Shown here piece after piece: positions 19,254 through 27,364 of a stretch of 64,000 nucleotides of DNA. Every line of letters begins with the position of its first letter. Positions within the stretch are counted from its first letter, which is position 1. The notes beneath the pieces were generated by a model. That model saw only the letters and a list, made by a program, of their open reading frames with translations. It did not search any database and was not told where the DNA came from. The DNA comes from Devosia limi DSM 17137 (GTDB lineage: Bacteria > Pseudomonadota > Alphaproteobacteria > Rhizobiales > Devosiaceae), in assembly GCF_900128975.1 (NCBI RefSeq), contig NZ_FQVC01000008.1:76972-140971 (forward strand). The letters are read 5' to 3'. The position numbers and the translations under genes were made by a program.

Positions 19254-19769
19254 TTTTAGGGCTCGCGTTGCTCAAAGGCCGAAAGGCAGCCTACGCGATT
19301 TTCTGTATAAAGCCGGTCAATCTGCAAGCGGCTCAAATGAGCGGTCGGCGCGACCGCGTTCGCAATGGCTGCTTTCCGATATGCGGCAACCCAAAGCAGA
19401 CAGGCAGCTACCGGCCCCAATTTGGTCGTGGCCAAATGCATAGGGCAAGGCCCAATTGTATGAGAATGGCGCGGCAGAGGAGTTTCGAGTTTCACCCCTG
19501 GGACGCTTGGACTTAGCTTGTCGGCCCTGGATTCGGTTTTGGCTTTGACTGCAGCACAAAACACTCCGCAAAGTTAGAAAGCTCCGAATTTTTTCAAGCG
19601 AATTCAATGGGGCGGGGTAGGGGGGCAACGAGGCTAGACGTTCTAACCTCCTTGTATACATAGGCGCTGGTGGTCCGTCATCACCCACCATTCTTCTGTC
19701 GCAGGACAGGATGCGCCAATAGGGTGCCACTCCCAAAATCCGATATCAGCGGGCTCAAACGCGGCCCGC
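19254..19769. other. Gene-poor stretch between the SLC13 and DUF983 genes
   Basis: This 516-bp region has several overlapping open frames on both strands but none has a convincing start, ribosome site or protein pattern. Part of it (about 19550-19660) is poorer in GC than its surroundings. I see no tRNA, riboswitch or IS end in it. A small RNA is possible but not supported by anything I can read. Confidence 0.4.
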
Positions 19770-20156
19770 CTAACGATCCAGTTCGTCGCTGAGGCTGCGG
19801 GCCCAGAACAGGCCAACGATGGCGCCTTTGATGGGCGGCAGGAGCAGCAGTGGCAGGATGAGCGCCAGGGGCACCAGGACGGCCAAGTAGACGAGAGGAC
19901 TTGCGGCACCGGTCAGCTCCATCTCCAGCATCACGAAGACCAGCAGGTGCGCCACGATCATGATGACGACGAAGGGCAGCAACAGGCCCGCATTGTAGCG
20001 ATCCAGCCGCTCACCGCAGTGCGGGCAGTTCTCGACGACCTCGATATAGTGGTGGAACAGTTTGCCGACCCCGCATTTTGGGCAACGGCATTTCAGGCCC
20101 TTCAAGAGTGCGGGCCAGATGCGGCGGGGTGTTTTTGCGAGTTTGGATTCGGCCAC
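19770..20156 (-). CDS. DUF983 family membrane protein
   Basis: A 128-residue protein with an N-terminal zinc ribbon (RCPKCG at about 25 and NCPHCGE at about 43) and two transmembrane helices (about 57-77 and 85-108). This is the full DUF983 layout common in alphaproteobacteria; function is unknown. The start ATG begins MAESKLAKTPRRIWPALLKG. Confidence 0.88.
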   Translation of the reverse strand: MAESKLAKTPRRIWPALLKGLKCRCPKCGVGKLFHHYIEVVENCPHCGERLDRYNAGLLLPFVVIMIVAHLLVFVMLEMELTGAASPLVYLAVLVPLALILPLLLLPPIKGAIVGLFWARSLSDELDR

Positions 20157-20243
20157 TTGAGTCTCCCAAGTCTACTCCGGGCAGCCTATGACGGGCGATG
20201 CGGCTTGGCGACTGGTGTTCGTGGCACAGCGACGTTCGGCCGC

Positions 20244-20402
20244 TTAACGACCGGTAACGGCCTCCACGACATCGGCGATGCTGAAGCCGGCGGCCGAGAC
20301 TGCGCAGGTGGTCGCAACGAGGATAATCGCCGCGATCAGGCCGTACTCAACGGTGCTGACGCCGGATTCGTCGCCGACAAATTTCGCAAGGATATTCAAC
20401 AT
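20244..20402 (-). CDS. Flp/Fap-type pilin
   Basis: A 52-residue prepilin of the type IVb Flp class. A short leader ends in ESG, followed by the mature start VSTVEYGLIAAIILVATTCA with the conserved Glu at +5 and Tyr at +6. The prepilin peptidase would cut after the Gly. I used ATG 20402 with GGGTGGC upstream; a TTG ten codons earlier is possible. No tad/cpa assembly genes lie in the window, so it is an orphan pilin here. Confidence 0.88.
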   Translation of the reverse strand: MLNILAKFVGDESGVSTVEYGLIAAIILVATTCAVSAAGFSIADVVEAVTGR

Positions 20403-20534
20403 GGATGCCACCCGTAACACGCATTTACTCAATAAACGTTTCTTGCCCGATCACGCCTGAACGCATTCTGAACGAAATCTGACCGACCAGCCCAGAACTT
20501 GAATGTCTCACTCAACTCCAGTACAGGTCCCTTG

Positions 20535-20712
20535 TTCGGTTCCGCCATTTCGCGCGGATTAAAAGGGAACACGGTGCGGATTACCCATCAGGGGCCAAAA
20601 CCGTGGCTGCCCTCGCAACTGTAAGCGGCAAGTGCCGCTGCCATCGCCACTGACCTCACGGTTGGGAAGGCGGCAGCGCCACACTTGAGCCGTGAGCCAG
20701 GAGACCTGCCGA
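20535..20712 (+). promoter_or_regulatory. Cobalamin riboswitch
   Basis: The conserved core of an adenosylcobalamin aptamer is readable in order: an AAAAGGGAACACGGTG block, then GCTGCCCTCGCAACTGTAAG, then CCACTGA...GGGAAGGCGG, then GTGAGCCAGGAGACCTGCC (the B12 box). It ends about 50 bp before the first gene of the corrinoid uptake operon and should lower its expression when B12 is plentiful. Confidence 0.92.
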
Positions 20713-20760
20713 GCACACATTCCATGAAGCCGAACGAGGTGTTTCGGCAGGGGGCGGTCT

Positions 20761-21648
20761 ATGAAAACCTGCACGCTCGGCGTCGCGCTCGATTTCACTC
20801 GTCTTCTCCACTGGGAAGATGGCGGTTCTGTGCCTGATGCAATTCTCTTTCTGATTTCACAGCAATATCTCAGTGCCAGGCGGCAGCGCATGCTCAGCGA
20901 CGGGCTGGCGGCGGCTGTCAGCTTGCCTAGCCGGTTGATCCGGCTGGAAGGCGTTGGTGCCCATCTCGGCGAAACGCTCGATGCGATGCGCGACGACGGC
21001 TTCACCGATATTCTGGTGCAGCCGCTGGGCCTGCCATTCTCCGAGAGCCTGACGGCCTGGGTGCCTGGCGTGCTGGCGCACTGGCTGAGCGTACAGGCCC
21101 TCGATAAGGGTCTCGTGCTGCGCTTTGCATCCGATCCGAGTGGCGATAGCGATGTCGTCGCATCGCTTGCGGCGCAGACCATGGCCAATGCGCTGCTGGC
21201 CGAGCCGGTCGATCCGGCGCGTGCCAGTCTGGGTAAGCCCGGATGGCAGGACCCTCCGGCCTTTGATCACCACATCCTCGTCTGCACCGGACCCCGGTGC
21301 CACTTTCGCGGGGCACGATCGCTGCGCACGGCTCTGGCCGAGGAACTGGCTCGCCAGAACCTCGCTTCACGCTGCCTCGTCGCCCAGACAGGATGTCTTT
21401 ACCCCTGCAACCAGGGGCCGATGCTGGCGCTCTATCCGGCGGGGGAATGGTACCAGCTGATCGAGGAAGAGCATGTTGCCCGCTTCGTGACCGAGGTCAT
21501 CGGGCAGGGCGCGAGCCTCCCCGAATTCATCATCCATCGGGTCCAGCGCCCCGAAGGGGTCGCCCAGCGCCCCGAAGGGGTCGTCCAGCGCCCCGAAGCG
21601 CGCGCGCCGCACCTCGAAGCCAATTCCACATTTCAATCAGGAGACTAA
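20761..21648 (+). CDS. CbiX-like protein with C-terminal [2Fe-2S] thioredoxin-like domain
   Basis: First gene under the cobalamin riboswitch, 295 residues. The N-terminal half (about 1-150) has the feel of a CbiX/sirohydrochlorin-chelatase half-domain (ILVQPLGLPFSESL) but lacks the usual N-terminal HG motif, so chelatase activity is doubtful. The C-terminal domain (about 170-248) has Cys175, Cys180, Cys212 and Cys216 in the spacing of thioredoxin-like [2Fe-2S] ferredoxins (CTGPRC...GCLYPC). The tail has three 7-residue repeats (QRPEGV-A/V). It probably handles cobalt or a corrinoid for the transporter encoded downstream, but this is inferred from the riboswitch and operon only. Confidence 0.75.
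   Translation: MKTCTLGVALDFTRLLHWEDGGSVPDAILFLISQQYLSARRQRMLSDGLAAAVSLPSRLIRLEGVGAHLGETLDAMRDDGFTDILVQPLGLPFSESLTAWVPGVLAHWLSVQALDKGLVLRFASDPSGDSDVVASLAAQTMANALLAEPVDPARASLGKPGWQDPPAFDHHILVCTGPRCHFRGARSLRTALAEELARQNLASRCLVAQTGCLYPCNQGPMLALYPAGEWYQLIEEEHVARFVTEVIGQGASLPEFIIHRVQRPEGVAQRPEGVVQRPEARAPHLEANSTFQSGD
21544..21600 (+). repeat. Three in-frame 21-bp tandem repeats
   Basis: Units starting at 21544, 21565 and 21586 share CAGCGCCCCGAAG and encode QRPEGVA, QRPEGVV and QRPEARA, near the 3' end of the CbiX-like gene. Copy number could vary between strains. Confidence 0.85.
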
Positions 21649-21649
21649 T

Positions 21650-22594
21650 ATGCGTCACTTTGCCCTGACCACGGGCCTGCTCGCCCTCATGACGGCGGCC
21701 CCGGCTCTTGCCGACAGCACCGTTTATCCGCTGACCATCGTCAACGGTCCCAACACGCTGGTGTTCGAGAAAGCGCCCGAGCGCGCCATCAGCCTCAATG
21801 GCCACACGACTGAACTGATGCTGTCGCTGGGCCTGGCCGACAGAATGGTCGGCACCGCCTATCTCAACCATCCCATTCTCGACAGCCTCAAGACCGATTA
21901 CGACGCGATCCCCATTCTCTCGGATGGTACCAGCTCGCCGTCGCTTGAAGTCGTGCTGGGCGTCGAGCCCGATTTCACCTTTGGCCGCCTGAGCGCCTAT
22001 CGCGACACCGCCGTGGCCACGGTCCCGGCGCTGCAGGACCTGGGCATCAACGGCTATGCCGTCACCGGCACGCTGATCAAGGGCGCGACGCTCGACGACG
22101 TCTACACCGACATCACCAATCTCGGCCTGATCTTTGACATCCAGGACCGCGCCGACGCGTTGATCGAAACCATCGGTAACGAGATCGCTGCCGTTCACAA
22201 GAAGGTCGCGGATGTCGATAACCCGGTTTCGGTCGTGGTCTTCGATAGCGGCACGGACCAGATTTACACCACCGGCAAGGCCTTCCAGACCCACCTGATC
22301 GAACTGGCAGGCGGCAAGAACCTGTTCGCCGATCTCGATGAAACCTGGGCCAATGTGAGCTGGGAAGAAGTGGTGGCGCGCGCGCCCGACGTCATCGTCG
22401 TCAATGATTATGGCACTGTTTCCGCCGCCGAAAAGATCGCCCAGCTCAAGGCCAATCCGGCGCTGTCGTCAGTCCCGGCGATCCAGAACGAACGCTTCGT
22501 CATCCTGCCGCTGCCGAGTGCCTTTGAGGGCGTTCGCAATCCGACCGCCGTGCGTCTGCTGGCTGAAGGCTTCTATCCGGACCTGTTCAAATGA
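21650..22594 (+). CDS. Periplasmic binding protein of a cobalamin/siderophore-type ABC importer
   Basis: A 314-residue class III (BtuF/FecB-like) binding protein. A signal peptide of about 21 residues (ending APALA-D) is followed by two lobes joined by one long helix. AGGAG lies 7-11 bases before the ATG. Its stop overlaps the permease start (ATGA). The riboswitch upstream makes corrinoid the likely ligand; BtuF-like proteins can also bind ferric siderophores. I leave the symbol empty because the exact ligand is unproven. Confidence 0.85.
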   Translation: MRHFALTTGLLALMTAAPALADSTVYPLTIVNGPNTLVFEKAPERAISLNGHTTELMLSLGLADRMVGTAYLNHPILDSLKTDYDAIPILSDGTSSPSLEVVLGVEPDFTFGRLSAYRDTAVATVPALQDLGINGYAVTGTLIKGATLDDVYTDITNLGLIFDIQDRADALIETIGNEIAAVHKKVADVDNPVSVVVFDSGTDQIYTTGKAFQTHLIELAGGKNLFADLDETWANVSWEEVVARAPDVIVVNDYGTVSAAEKIAQLKANPALSSVPAIQNERFVILPLPSAFEGVRNPTAVRLLAEGFYPDLFK

Positions 22595-23670
22595 GTGAAG
22601 CATCCGCTTCCCCTCTGGCACGGCAAAACCCCGGTTTTGCCGTGCCGTTTCCGCTTGTGATCGCGGGGCTGGCCTTCGCGCTGGTCCTCTCCGTCACGAT
22701 TGCTGTCCTGATGGGGCCGGTGCCCTTGCCGGCCTCGATGGTCTGGCAGGTGGCGTTCGCCCGGATCTTTGGCGGCGAGGGGGAGTGGAGTGCGGCGCAG
22801 GGCAATATCGTCTGGATGATCCGCTTTCCGCGCGTTCTGCTGGCGATGTTTGTCGGCGGCGGGCTGGCTGCGGTCGGTGTCACCATGCAGGCTGTGGTGC
22901 GCAATCCGCTGGCGGATCCCTACATTCTGGGCGTCTCGTCCGGGGCCTCGGTAGGCGCCGTGCTGGTGCTGGGCCTCGGCTGGTTCGCCTTTGCCGGTGC
23001 CTTCGCGGTGTCGGCCGGCGCCTTTACCGGCGCCATCGTCGCCTTCGCCATTGTTTTTGTCGTGGCGCAGGCCGGCGGCCAGATGTCGCCGCTGCGCCTG
23101 GTGCTGGCGGGCATGGCCTGCTCCTACACCTTGTCCGGGCTCACCAGCCTCCTGGTGCTCACGTCCGACAATCGTGAGCTGGCGCGGCAGGCAATGGAAT
23201 GGCTGCTGGGCAGCCTCGCCGGCGCGCATTGGAATGATCTGGGCCTGCCGGCAGCGGCGCTTGCCATCGGCACCATCTATCTCGTGCTCAATGCGCGGGC
23301 GCTCAACGCGTTACTGATGGGTGACGAAACCGCAGCCACGCTGGGCATCGATGTTGCCCGCACGCGGCGGCACCTGTTTGTTGTCGTCTCACTGGTCACA
23401 GGCGTCATGGTGGCGGTGAGCGGCGCCATCGGCTTTGTCGGCCTCGTCGTGCCCCATGCGGTGCGCATGGTGGTGGGCACCGATCATCGCCGGGTCCTGC
23501 CGGTGGCAGTGCTGTCGGGCGCCATCCTGCTGATCTGGGTGGACGTGATCGCCCGCATGGCCTTTGCACCGGTGGAATTGCCGGTCGGTGTCATCACCGC
23601 GCTGCTGGGCGGGCCATTCTTCATCTGGATGCTGGCCACGCAGCGCTGGAAAAAGGGAGAGGGCGCATGA
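22591..23670 (+). CDS. BtuC/FecCD-family ABC permease
   Basis: A 359-residue inner-membrane permease with about ten helices. Family signatures include RFPRVLLAMFVGGGLAAVGV, NPLADPYILGVSSGASVGAV and, near the C-terminus, GFVGLVVPHAVRMVVGTDHR, the loop that contacts the ATPase. It overlaps the genes on both sides by 4 bp (ATGA), so the BtuF-, BtuC- and BtuD-like subunits are translationally coupled. Confidence 0.9.
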   Translation: MSEASASPLARQNPGFAVPFPLVIAGLAFALVLSVTIAVLMGPVPLPASMVWQVAFARIFGGEGEWSAAQGNIVWMIRFPRVLLAMFVGGGLAAVGVTMQAVVRNPLADPYILGVSSGASVGAVLVLGLGWFAFAGAFAVSAGAFTGAIVAFAIVFVVAQAGGQMSPLRLVLAGMACSYTLSGLTSLLVLTSDNRELARQAMEWLLGSLAGAHWNDLGLPAAALAIGTIYLVLNARALNALLMGDETAATLGIDVARTRRHLFVVVSLVTGVMVAVSGAIGFVGLVVPHAVRMVVGTDHRRVLPVAVLSGAILLIWVDVIARMAFAPVELPVGVITALLGGPFFIWMLATQRWKKGEGA

Positions 23671-24482
23671 GCCGGATTTTGCTCGAGGATCTGTCGGTTG
23701 CCATCGATGGTCAGCAGATTGTCGAACAGATTGCGCTCTCGGTCCAACCCGGCGAGTTCGTCGGACTGGTTGGCCCCAATGGCAGCGGCAAGTCGACCCT
23801 GCTCAAGGCGCTGTATCGCGTGCTGCGGCCGTCTGGGGGCCGCGCCTGGCTGGATAGCGACGACATCTGGACCATCACCGCCAAACAGAGCGCCCAGCGC
23901 CTGGCGGTGGTCGGGCAGGAGCGCATGGGCGAGTTCGACTTCACCGTGACCGAACTGGTCGCCATGGGGCGCACGCCGCACAAGGGCATGTTCGACGCCA
24001 ATGGCGCCCGGGACCGTGGGATCATCGAGGACTGCCTCCATCAGGTCGGCATGGCCAGCAAGGCGCAACGACAGTTCATGAGCCTGTCGGGCGGTGAGAA
24101 GCAGCGGGTGCTGGTGGCGCGGGCGCTGGCGCAGAGCACCCCGGTGCTGGTGCTGGACGAGCCGACCAATCATCTCGATATCCGTCACCAGATCGATCTG
24201 CTCGAACTGATCCGCCATTTGCGCAAGACCACGCTGGCGGCGCTGCATGATCTCAATCTGGCGGCGCGCTATTGCGACCGCATCGTCATGCTGCACCATG
24301 GCCGGGTGGTGGCAGAGGGCAGGCCCCATGAAGTGCTGACGCAGCAGCGGATCGAAGCAGTCTATGAGGTCGGCGCGCTCGTGCAGCTCGACGCCGACAA
24401 GGTGCCCTCGATCCTGTTTGCGCCGCTGCAAAGAGCGGCAACGCCTGCAGATCGTCCTGTGCAAATGGAAACCGGGGCTTAA
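23667..24482 (+). CDS. BtuD/FecE-family ABC ATPase
   Basis: A 271-residue ATP-binding subunit. Walker A GPNGSGKST, Q-loop VVGQ, signature LSGGEKQRV, Walker B VLVLDEPTNHLD and the switch His (ALHDLNLA) are all intact. It completes the importer encoded by the two preceding genes. No outer-membrane TonB receptor is in the window. Confidence 0.92.
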   Translation: MSRILLEDLSVAIDGQQIVEQIALSVQPGEFVGLVGPNGSGKSTLLKALYRVLRPSGGRAWLDSDDIWTITAKQSAQRLAVVGQERMGEFDFTVTELVAMGRTPHKGMFDANGARDRGIIEDCLHQVGMASKAQRQFMSLSGGEKQRVLVARALAQSTPVLVLDEPTNHLDIRHQIDLLELIRHLRKTTLAALHDLNLAARYCDRIVMLHHGRVVAEGRPHEVLTQQRIEAVYEVGALVQLDADKVPSILFAPLQRAATPADRPVQMETGA

Positions 24483-24597
24483 CCAGTCCAGGCGATTCCA
24501 GGCTCATCTGCGTAGATGTCCGAATTCGGGTCGCGCCTCGCTTGCCGGATGATCCTCCGCAAGGCGCCATTTCGCGCCGCTCATAGCGGAGGACAGA

Positions 24598-25398
24598 ATG
24601 CGACGGTTTCCAAAACGCACGTTTGCGATGCTACTGGCTGCGTGCTCCATGACCAGCGCGAGCTTTGCCGATAGCCTTCTCGGCATCATCGGCGATAGCG
24701 ACAGTGGATCGCTGATCACCATCGGCAGTGGCTCAGCTGGCGATTCCGGCCTGGTCAATCTGGGCCTCGGCGGCGGCGACGGCAATGTATTGGACGCCAA
24801 TGTCGGCGGTTCCAGTTCCGGCTCCGGCGCATTGGTCGATGCCAATGTCAGTCTCGGCGGTTCGTCCGGTCTGGTCGACGTCACCGCCGGTGTCGGCAAT
24901 GCCGTGGATGCCAGGGTCAATGTCGGTGGCGGCAATGGCCTGGTCGACGTCAATATCGGCATCGGCCGCCCAGGCAATGGAGGTCCCGGCGGACCCGGCG
25001 GTCCTGGAACCCCGGGCGGCCCCGGCGGGCCCGGCAGTCCCGGCGGCGTTCCCCCGGGCTTTGTCGTCGTGCGTGGCGGCGGGGGCGTGATGATCGGCTC
25101 AAATCGGGCATCCTGCGCCAATACCAATACCGCTCAATTGCTGGAGCTCTTCAACAGCACCAGGACGCGGGGCTGGAATCGGGCCGATGGCATTCAGCTC
25201 ATCCCGATCAAGGTGTGTGCCGACATCCGCCAGCAATTGGCCAACTACCTGGCCGCCAATGGCGACTACCACGCGATGGTGCGGGCCGTGGCGTCTGACC
25301 CGCTGATCCGTGCCGCACTCAGCCGAACCCGCTACCAGCCCGGCCACGTGCTCGGCGTGCAGCGGTCCGGCTCGCAACTCACCGTCTTCGTGTTCTAG
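24598..25398 (+). CDS. Secreted glycine-rich protein with a collagen-like segment
   Basis: A 266-residue exported protein with a signal peptide ending about residue 24 (ASFA-D). The region about 25-125 has degenerate repeats of the type GLVDVN/ALVDANV separated by GG-rich linkers. Residues about 123-152 are a collagen-like Gly-Pro run (about nine G-X-Y triplets). A C-terminal globular domain (about 165-266) has two cysteines (ASCANT, VCADIR) likely in a disulfide. GGAGGACAGA gives a strong ribosome site. I do not know the function; a surface or matrix role is a guess from composition. Confidence 0.8.
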   Translation: MRRFPKRTFAMLLAACSMTSASFADSLLGIIGDSDSGSLITIGSGSAGDSGLVNLGLGGGDGNVLDANVGGSSSGSGALVDANVSLGGSSGLVDVTAGVGNAVDARVNVGGGNGLVDVNIGIGRPGNGGPGGPGGPGTPGGPGGPGSPGGVPPGFVVVRGGGGVMIGSNRASCANTNTAQLLELFNSTRTRGWNRADGIQLIPIKVCADIRQQLANYLAANGDYHAMVRAVASDPLIRAALSRTRYQPGHVLGVQRSGSQLTVFVF

Positions 25399-25552
25399 CG
25401 CCGGCCAGGCCTTGCGAAGCGCAGGGCGCAGATAGGCCCGGGCCGGCCAGATCTGGAGAATGGTTGGCCCGGGCAAAATAGCGGGGTGGCGGGCAGGGGG
25501 CTCTCGGGATTGGAAACGCCGAAACCTGCCCGATACGTTGTGAAAGGCGACC

Positions 25553-25664
25553 GACTCCCCGCGCGCAAGTGCGAGTCGGTGCGCCTGCGTCGTCGAGTGG
25601 CGAGTCGGAAGCGCTTTGAACCGCAGCGCAAACCGACCCTGATCCGTCCTGAATCGTGCGACTC
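25553..25664. promoter_or_regulatory. Cluster of five GANTC (CcrM methylation) sites
   Basis: GANTC occurs at 25553, 25573, 25602, 25651 and 25660. GANTC is the target of the cell-cycle methyltransferase CcrM in alphaproteobacteria, and chance would give about 0.4 sites in this length. GGCGAGTCG at 25599 and CGACTCGCC at 25659 also form a 9-bp inverted repeat. Confidence 0.45.
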
Positions 25665-25753
25665 GCCAAAATGCCAATAAAATGAGCAATTTGCGCGAAA
25701 TCGATCCCTAAGAAATTATGAAAAGCAATCAAACCGAAGTGAGTTGGTCGTGT

Positions 25754-25762
25754 TTTTCCACA
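25754..25762 (+). promoter_or_regulatory. DnaA-box match
   Basis: TTTTCCACA fits the consensus TTWTNCACA. It is a single copy in AT-rich intergenic DNA about 90 bp right of the GANTC cluster. A lone box is weak evidence by itself. Confidence 0.3.
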
Positions 25763-25873
25763 CCTCAAAAACTCATTGCAGAATTCTCATACGATTTTGT
25801 TTTGGGCGCTTGACTTGGTTGGGGGGGCTGGGTAAACGACACCCACGTTGCGCAGACAGACCAGTCTGCCGCT

Positions 25874-25950
<77 letters not shown>

Positions 25951-26324
25951 CCTTCCTTCTTGATTATGTTCAAGAAATTGGAATGGTGGCGCAGGGCTCC
26001 GCCCCGGAAGTTTCAACTTCCTAATCTTCCAAGGTTCCTTTCTAAACTCGTTGTGCTCTGCGCCAAAAAGCGCGCGCCGCTTTCACAACGGCGTCGTCTT
26101 CCATACACGCATGCCGTCGTTACGGCGCTGGTTTTTGAAAGAGTAAGGTCCGGACCGCCTTCAGGACCGTGTTTCCTTTGGGAGAAACGCTCTTTGTGGC
26201 CGACTGGCCCGTCGGGCGGTTTCCGGCAGATAAATCCAAACTCTCAGAACCGCGAATCGTCGGTAGACTGCGGTTCGTGCAGGCACTTGTCTGGGCGTCG
26301 CGCTCCCGTGACATCTATGATGGC
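25951..26324. other. Stretch without a supported gene
   Basis: Between tRNA-Asp and the remnant at 26325 I see no gene, RNA or repeat that I can support. The open frames present have no start signals and no recognisable protein pattern. Confidence 0.4.
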
Positions 26325-26525
26325 TTGGAATGGACACAGACTGTGCTCGCAGCCGCGCTTGCCCATCTCGGCCGTATCGATGAAGCGAGAGATGCGCTGC
26401 GGGTCGTGACCGCTGCGCGCCCCGGCCTGACGATTGGCGAACTTTTTGGCCGCAACCAGAGGCCTGGCCCCCACGATGGTTTTCTGGTCGAGGGCCTTGT
26501 CAAAGCCGGTATCCTGAGGACCTGA
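26325..26525 (+). pseudogene. C-terminal remnant of a cyclase- or TPR-type regulatory protein
   Basis: The frame reads LEWTQTVLAAALAHLGRIDE, then ARDALRVVTAARPGLTIGEL, and ends FLVEGLVKAGILRT-stop. This matches the C-terminal TPR tail seen in many rhizobial adenylate/guanylate cyclase-TPR or CadC-like proteins (AALAHLGRxxEA, RPGLT, FxxGLRKAG). Nothing upstream continues the homology, so only about 65 residues of an ancestral gene of several hundred remain. The parent family is my inference. Confidence 0.5.
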
Positions 26526-26622
26526 ATCCAAGGTGATTTGGGCGCCCCTGTTCGGACATTCAAAGCCGCGGGAGCCGCCAATACCAATGGAGCCGGACGA
26601 TCTTTCCAGGTGCTCCGTGCGA

Positions 26623-27354
26623 CTATCCAATCTTGCGCGCCGTAAAGGGAGTTACGGTCTTGCACTGCATGCCGGCGATGACCGCCGCCGCGGCGGCGTC
26701 GAGACCGGGAATGCTGAGGTCATATTCGAACACCGTGCTGCCGCTTACCTGGGTTGCGCTATCCACGCTGATGCTGTGAATGACGCTCGCGCCCGAAGCG
26801 CCGCCATTGGCGGACATGCGCTCGTCGACCACGACGCCGCGCCAGGTCTGCAGGCCCGTCTTGCTCCAGCGCACCATGCCCACCGATTCCATGAACAGCT
26901 TGTCGGGGTGGAATTCTCGATCCCATTGGATCGTCCGCGTCTCGCCGGTCATGCCGCTGGCGGCGACCTGACCGCCCACCATCTTGCAGGCCGAAGTGTC
27001 GGTGACGCCGACGCTGATCTGCCAGCGTCCATCTGCCATGCCTGAATTGTCAGTTACTTCCAGTGGGCAGGAGCCGGTGCCGCCATATTTGCGGTCGAGC
27101 TGGGCGGGGGTAAGAGACGACCAGTAGAACTTCCCATCGTAGTTCACGAGCGTCTTGGTCTCATAGCTTGCCGGAAAGGCACCAGGCATCTGCGTGGCGA
27201 GGGTATCAATGCTGTCGTTGGAGACACGGCAGGTGCAGCCAGACGATCCGCATATGGCGATTTGCGCAGAAACGGCGAAGGCTGGCAGACTTGTCCCAAG
27301 GCCCGACAGGACCATGACAGCCGTGAGGGATGCGATTTTGATCATTTTGCACAT
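26623..27354 (-). CDS. Secreted protein of unknown function, last gene of the vWA operon
   Basis: A 243-residue exported protein. A signal peptide (MIKIASLTAVMVLSGLGTSL, cleaved near PAFA-V) precedes a mature chain with cysteines at CGSSGCTC, GSCPLEV, ACKMV and QCKTV, likely disulfide-bonded in the periplasm. The ATG at 27354 has GAGGAT eight bases upstream, and only 10 bp separate it from the stop of the vWA gene. I do not recognise the family. Its link with the vWA protein is by operon only. Confidence 0.8.
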   Translation of the reverse strand: MCKMIKIASLTAVMVLSGLGTSLPAFAVSAQIAICGSSGCTCRVSNDSIDTLATQMPGAFPASYETKTLVNYDGKFYWSSLTPAQLDRKYGGTGSCPLEVTDNSGMADGRWQISVGVTDTSACKMVGGQVAASGMTGETRTIQWDREFHPDKLFMESVGMVRWSKTGLQTWRGVVVDERMSANGGASGASVIHSISVDSATQVSGSTVFEYDLSIPGLDAAAAAVIAGMQCKTVTPFTARKIG

Positions 27355-27364
27355 GTAGCGATCC

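Larger units (their letters stand above)
25399..25873. other. Intergenic region before tRNA-Asp with GANTC cluster and AT-rich part
   Basis: No gene is supported in these 475 bp. The left part (to about 25670) is GC-rich and holds five GANTC sites in 112 bp (25553-25664). The right part (about 25675-25815) is markedly AT-rich and holds a DnaA-box match. The gap ends at the tRNA-Asp promoter region. Confidence 0.5.

Noticed and set aside
19256..19736. Overlapping 102- and 139-codon frames between the SLC13 and DUF983 genes
   Set aside because: No ribosome site, composition unlike neighbouring proteins and competing frames on both strands. I left the region as unassigned.
25553..25762. Possible replication origin
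   Set aside because: Only one DnaA-box match was found, and typical alphaproteobacterial origin neighbours (hemE, dnaA, repABC) are absent. The cluster is reported only as a curiosity.
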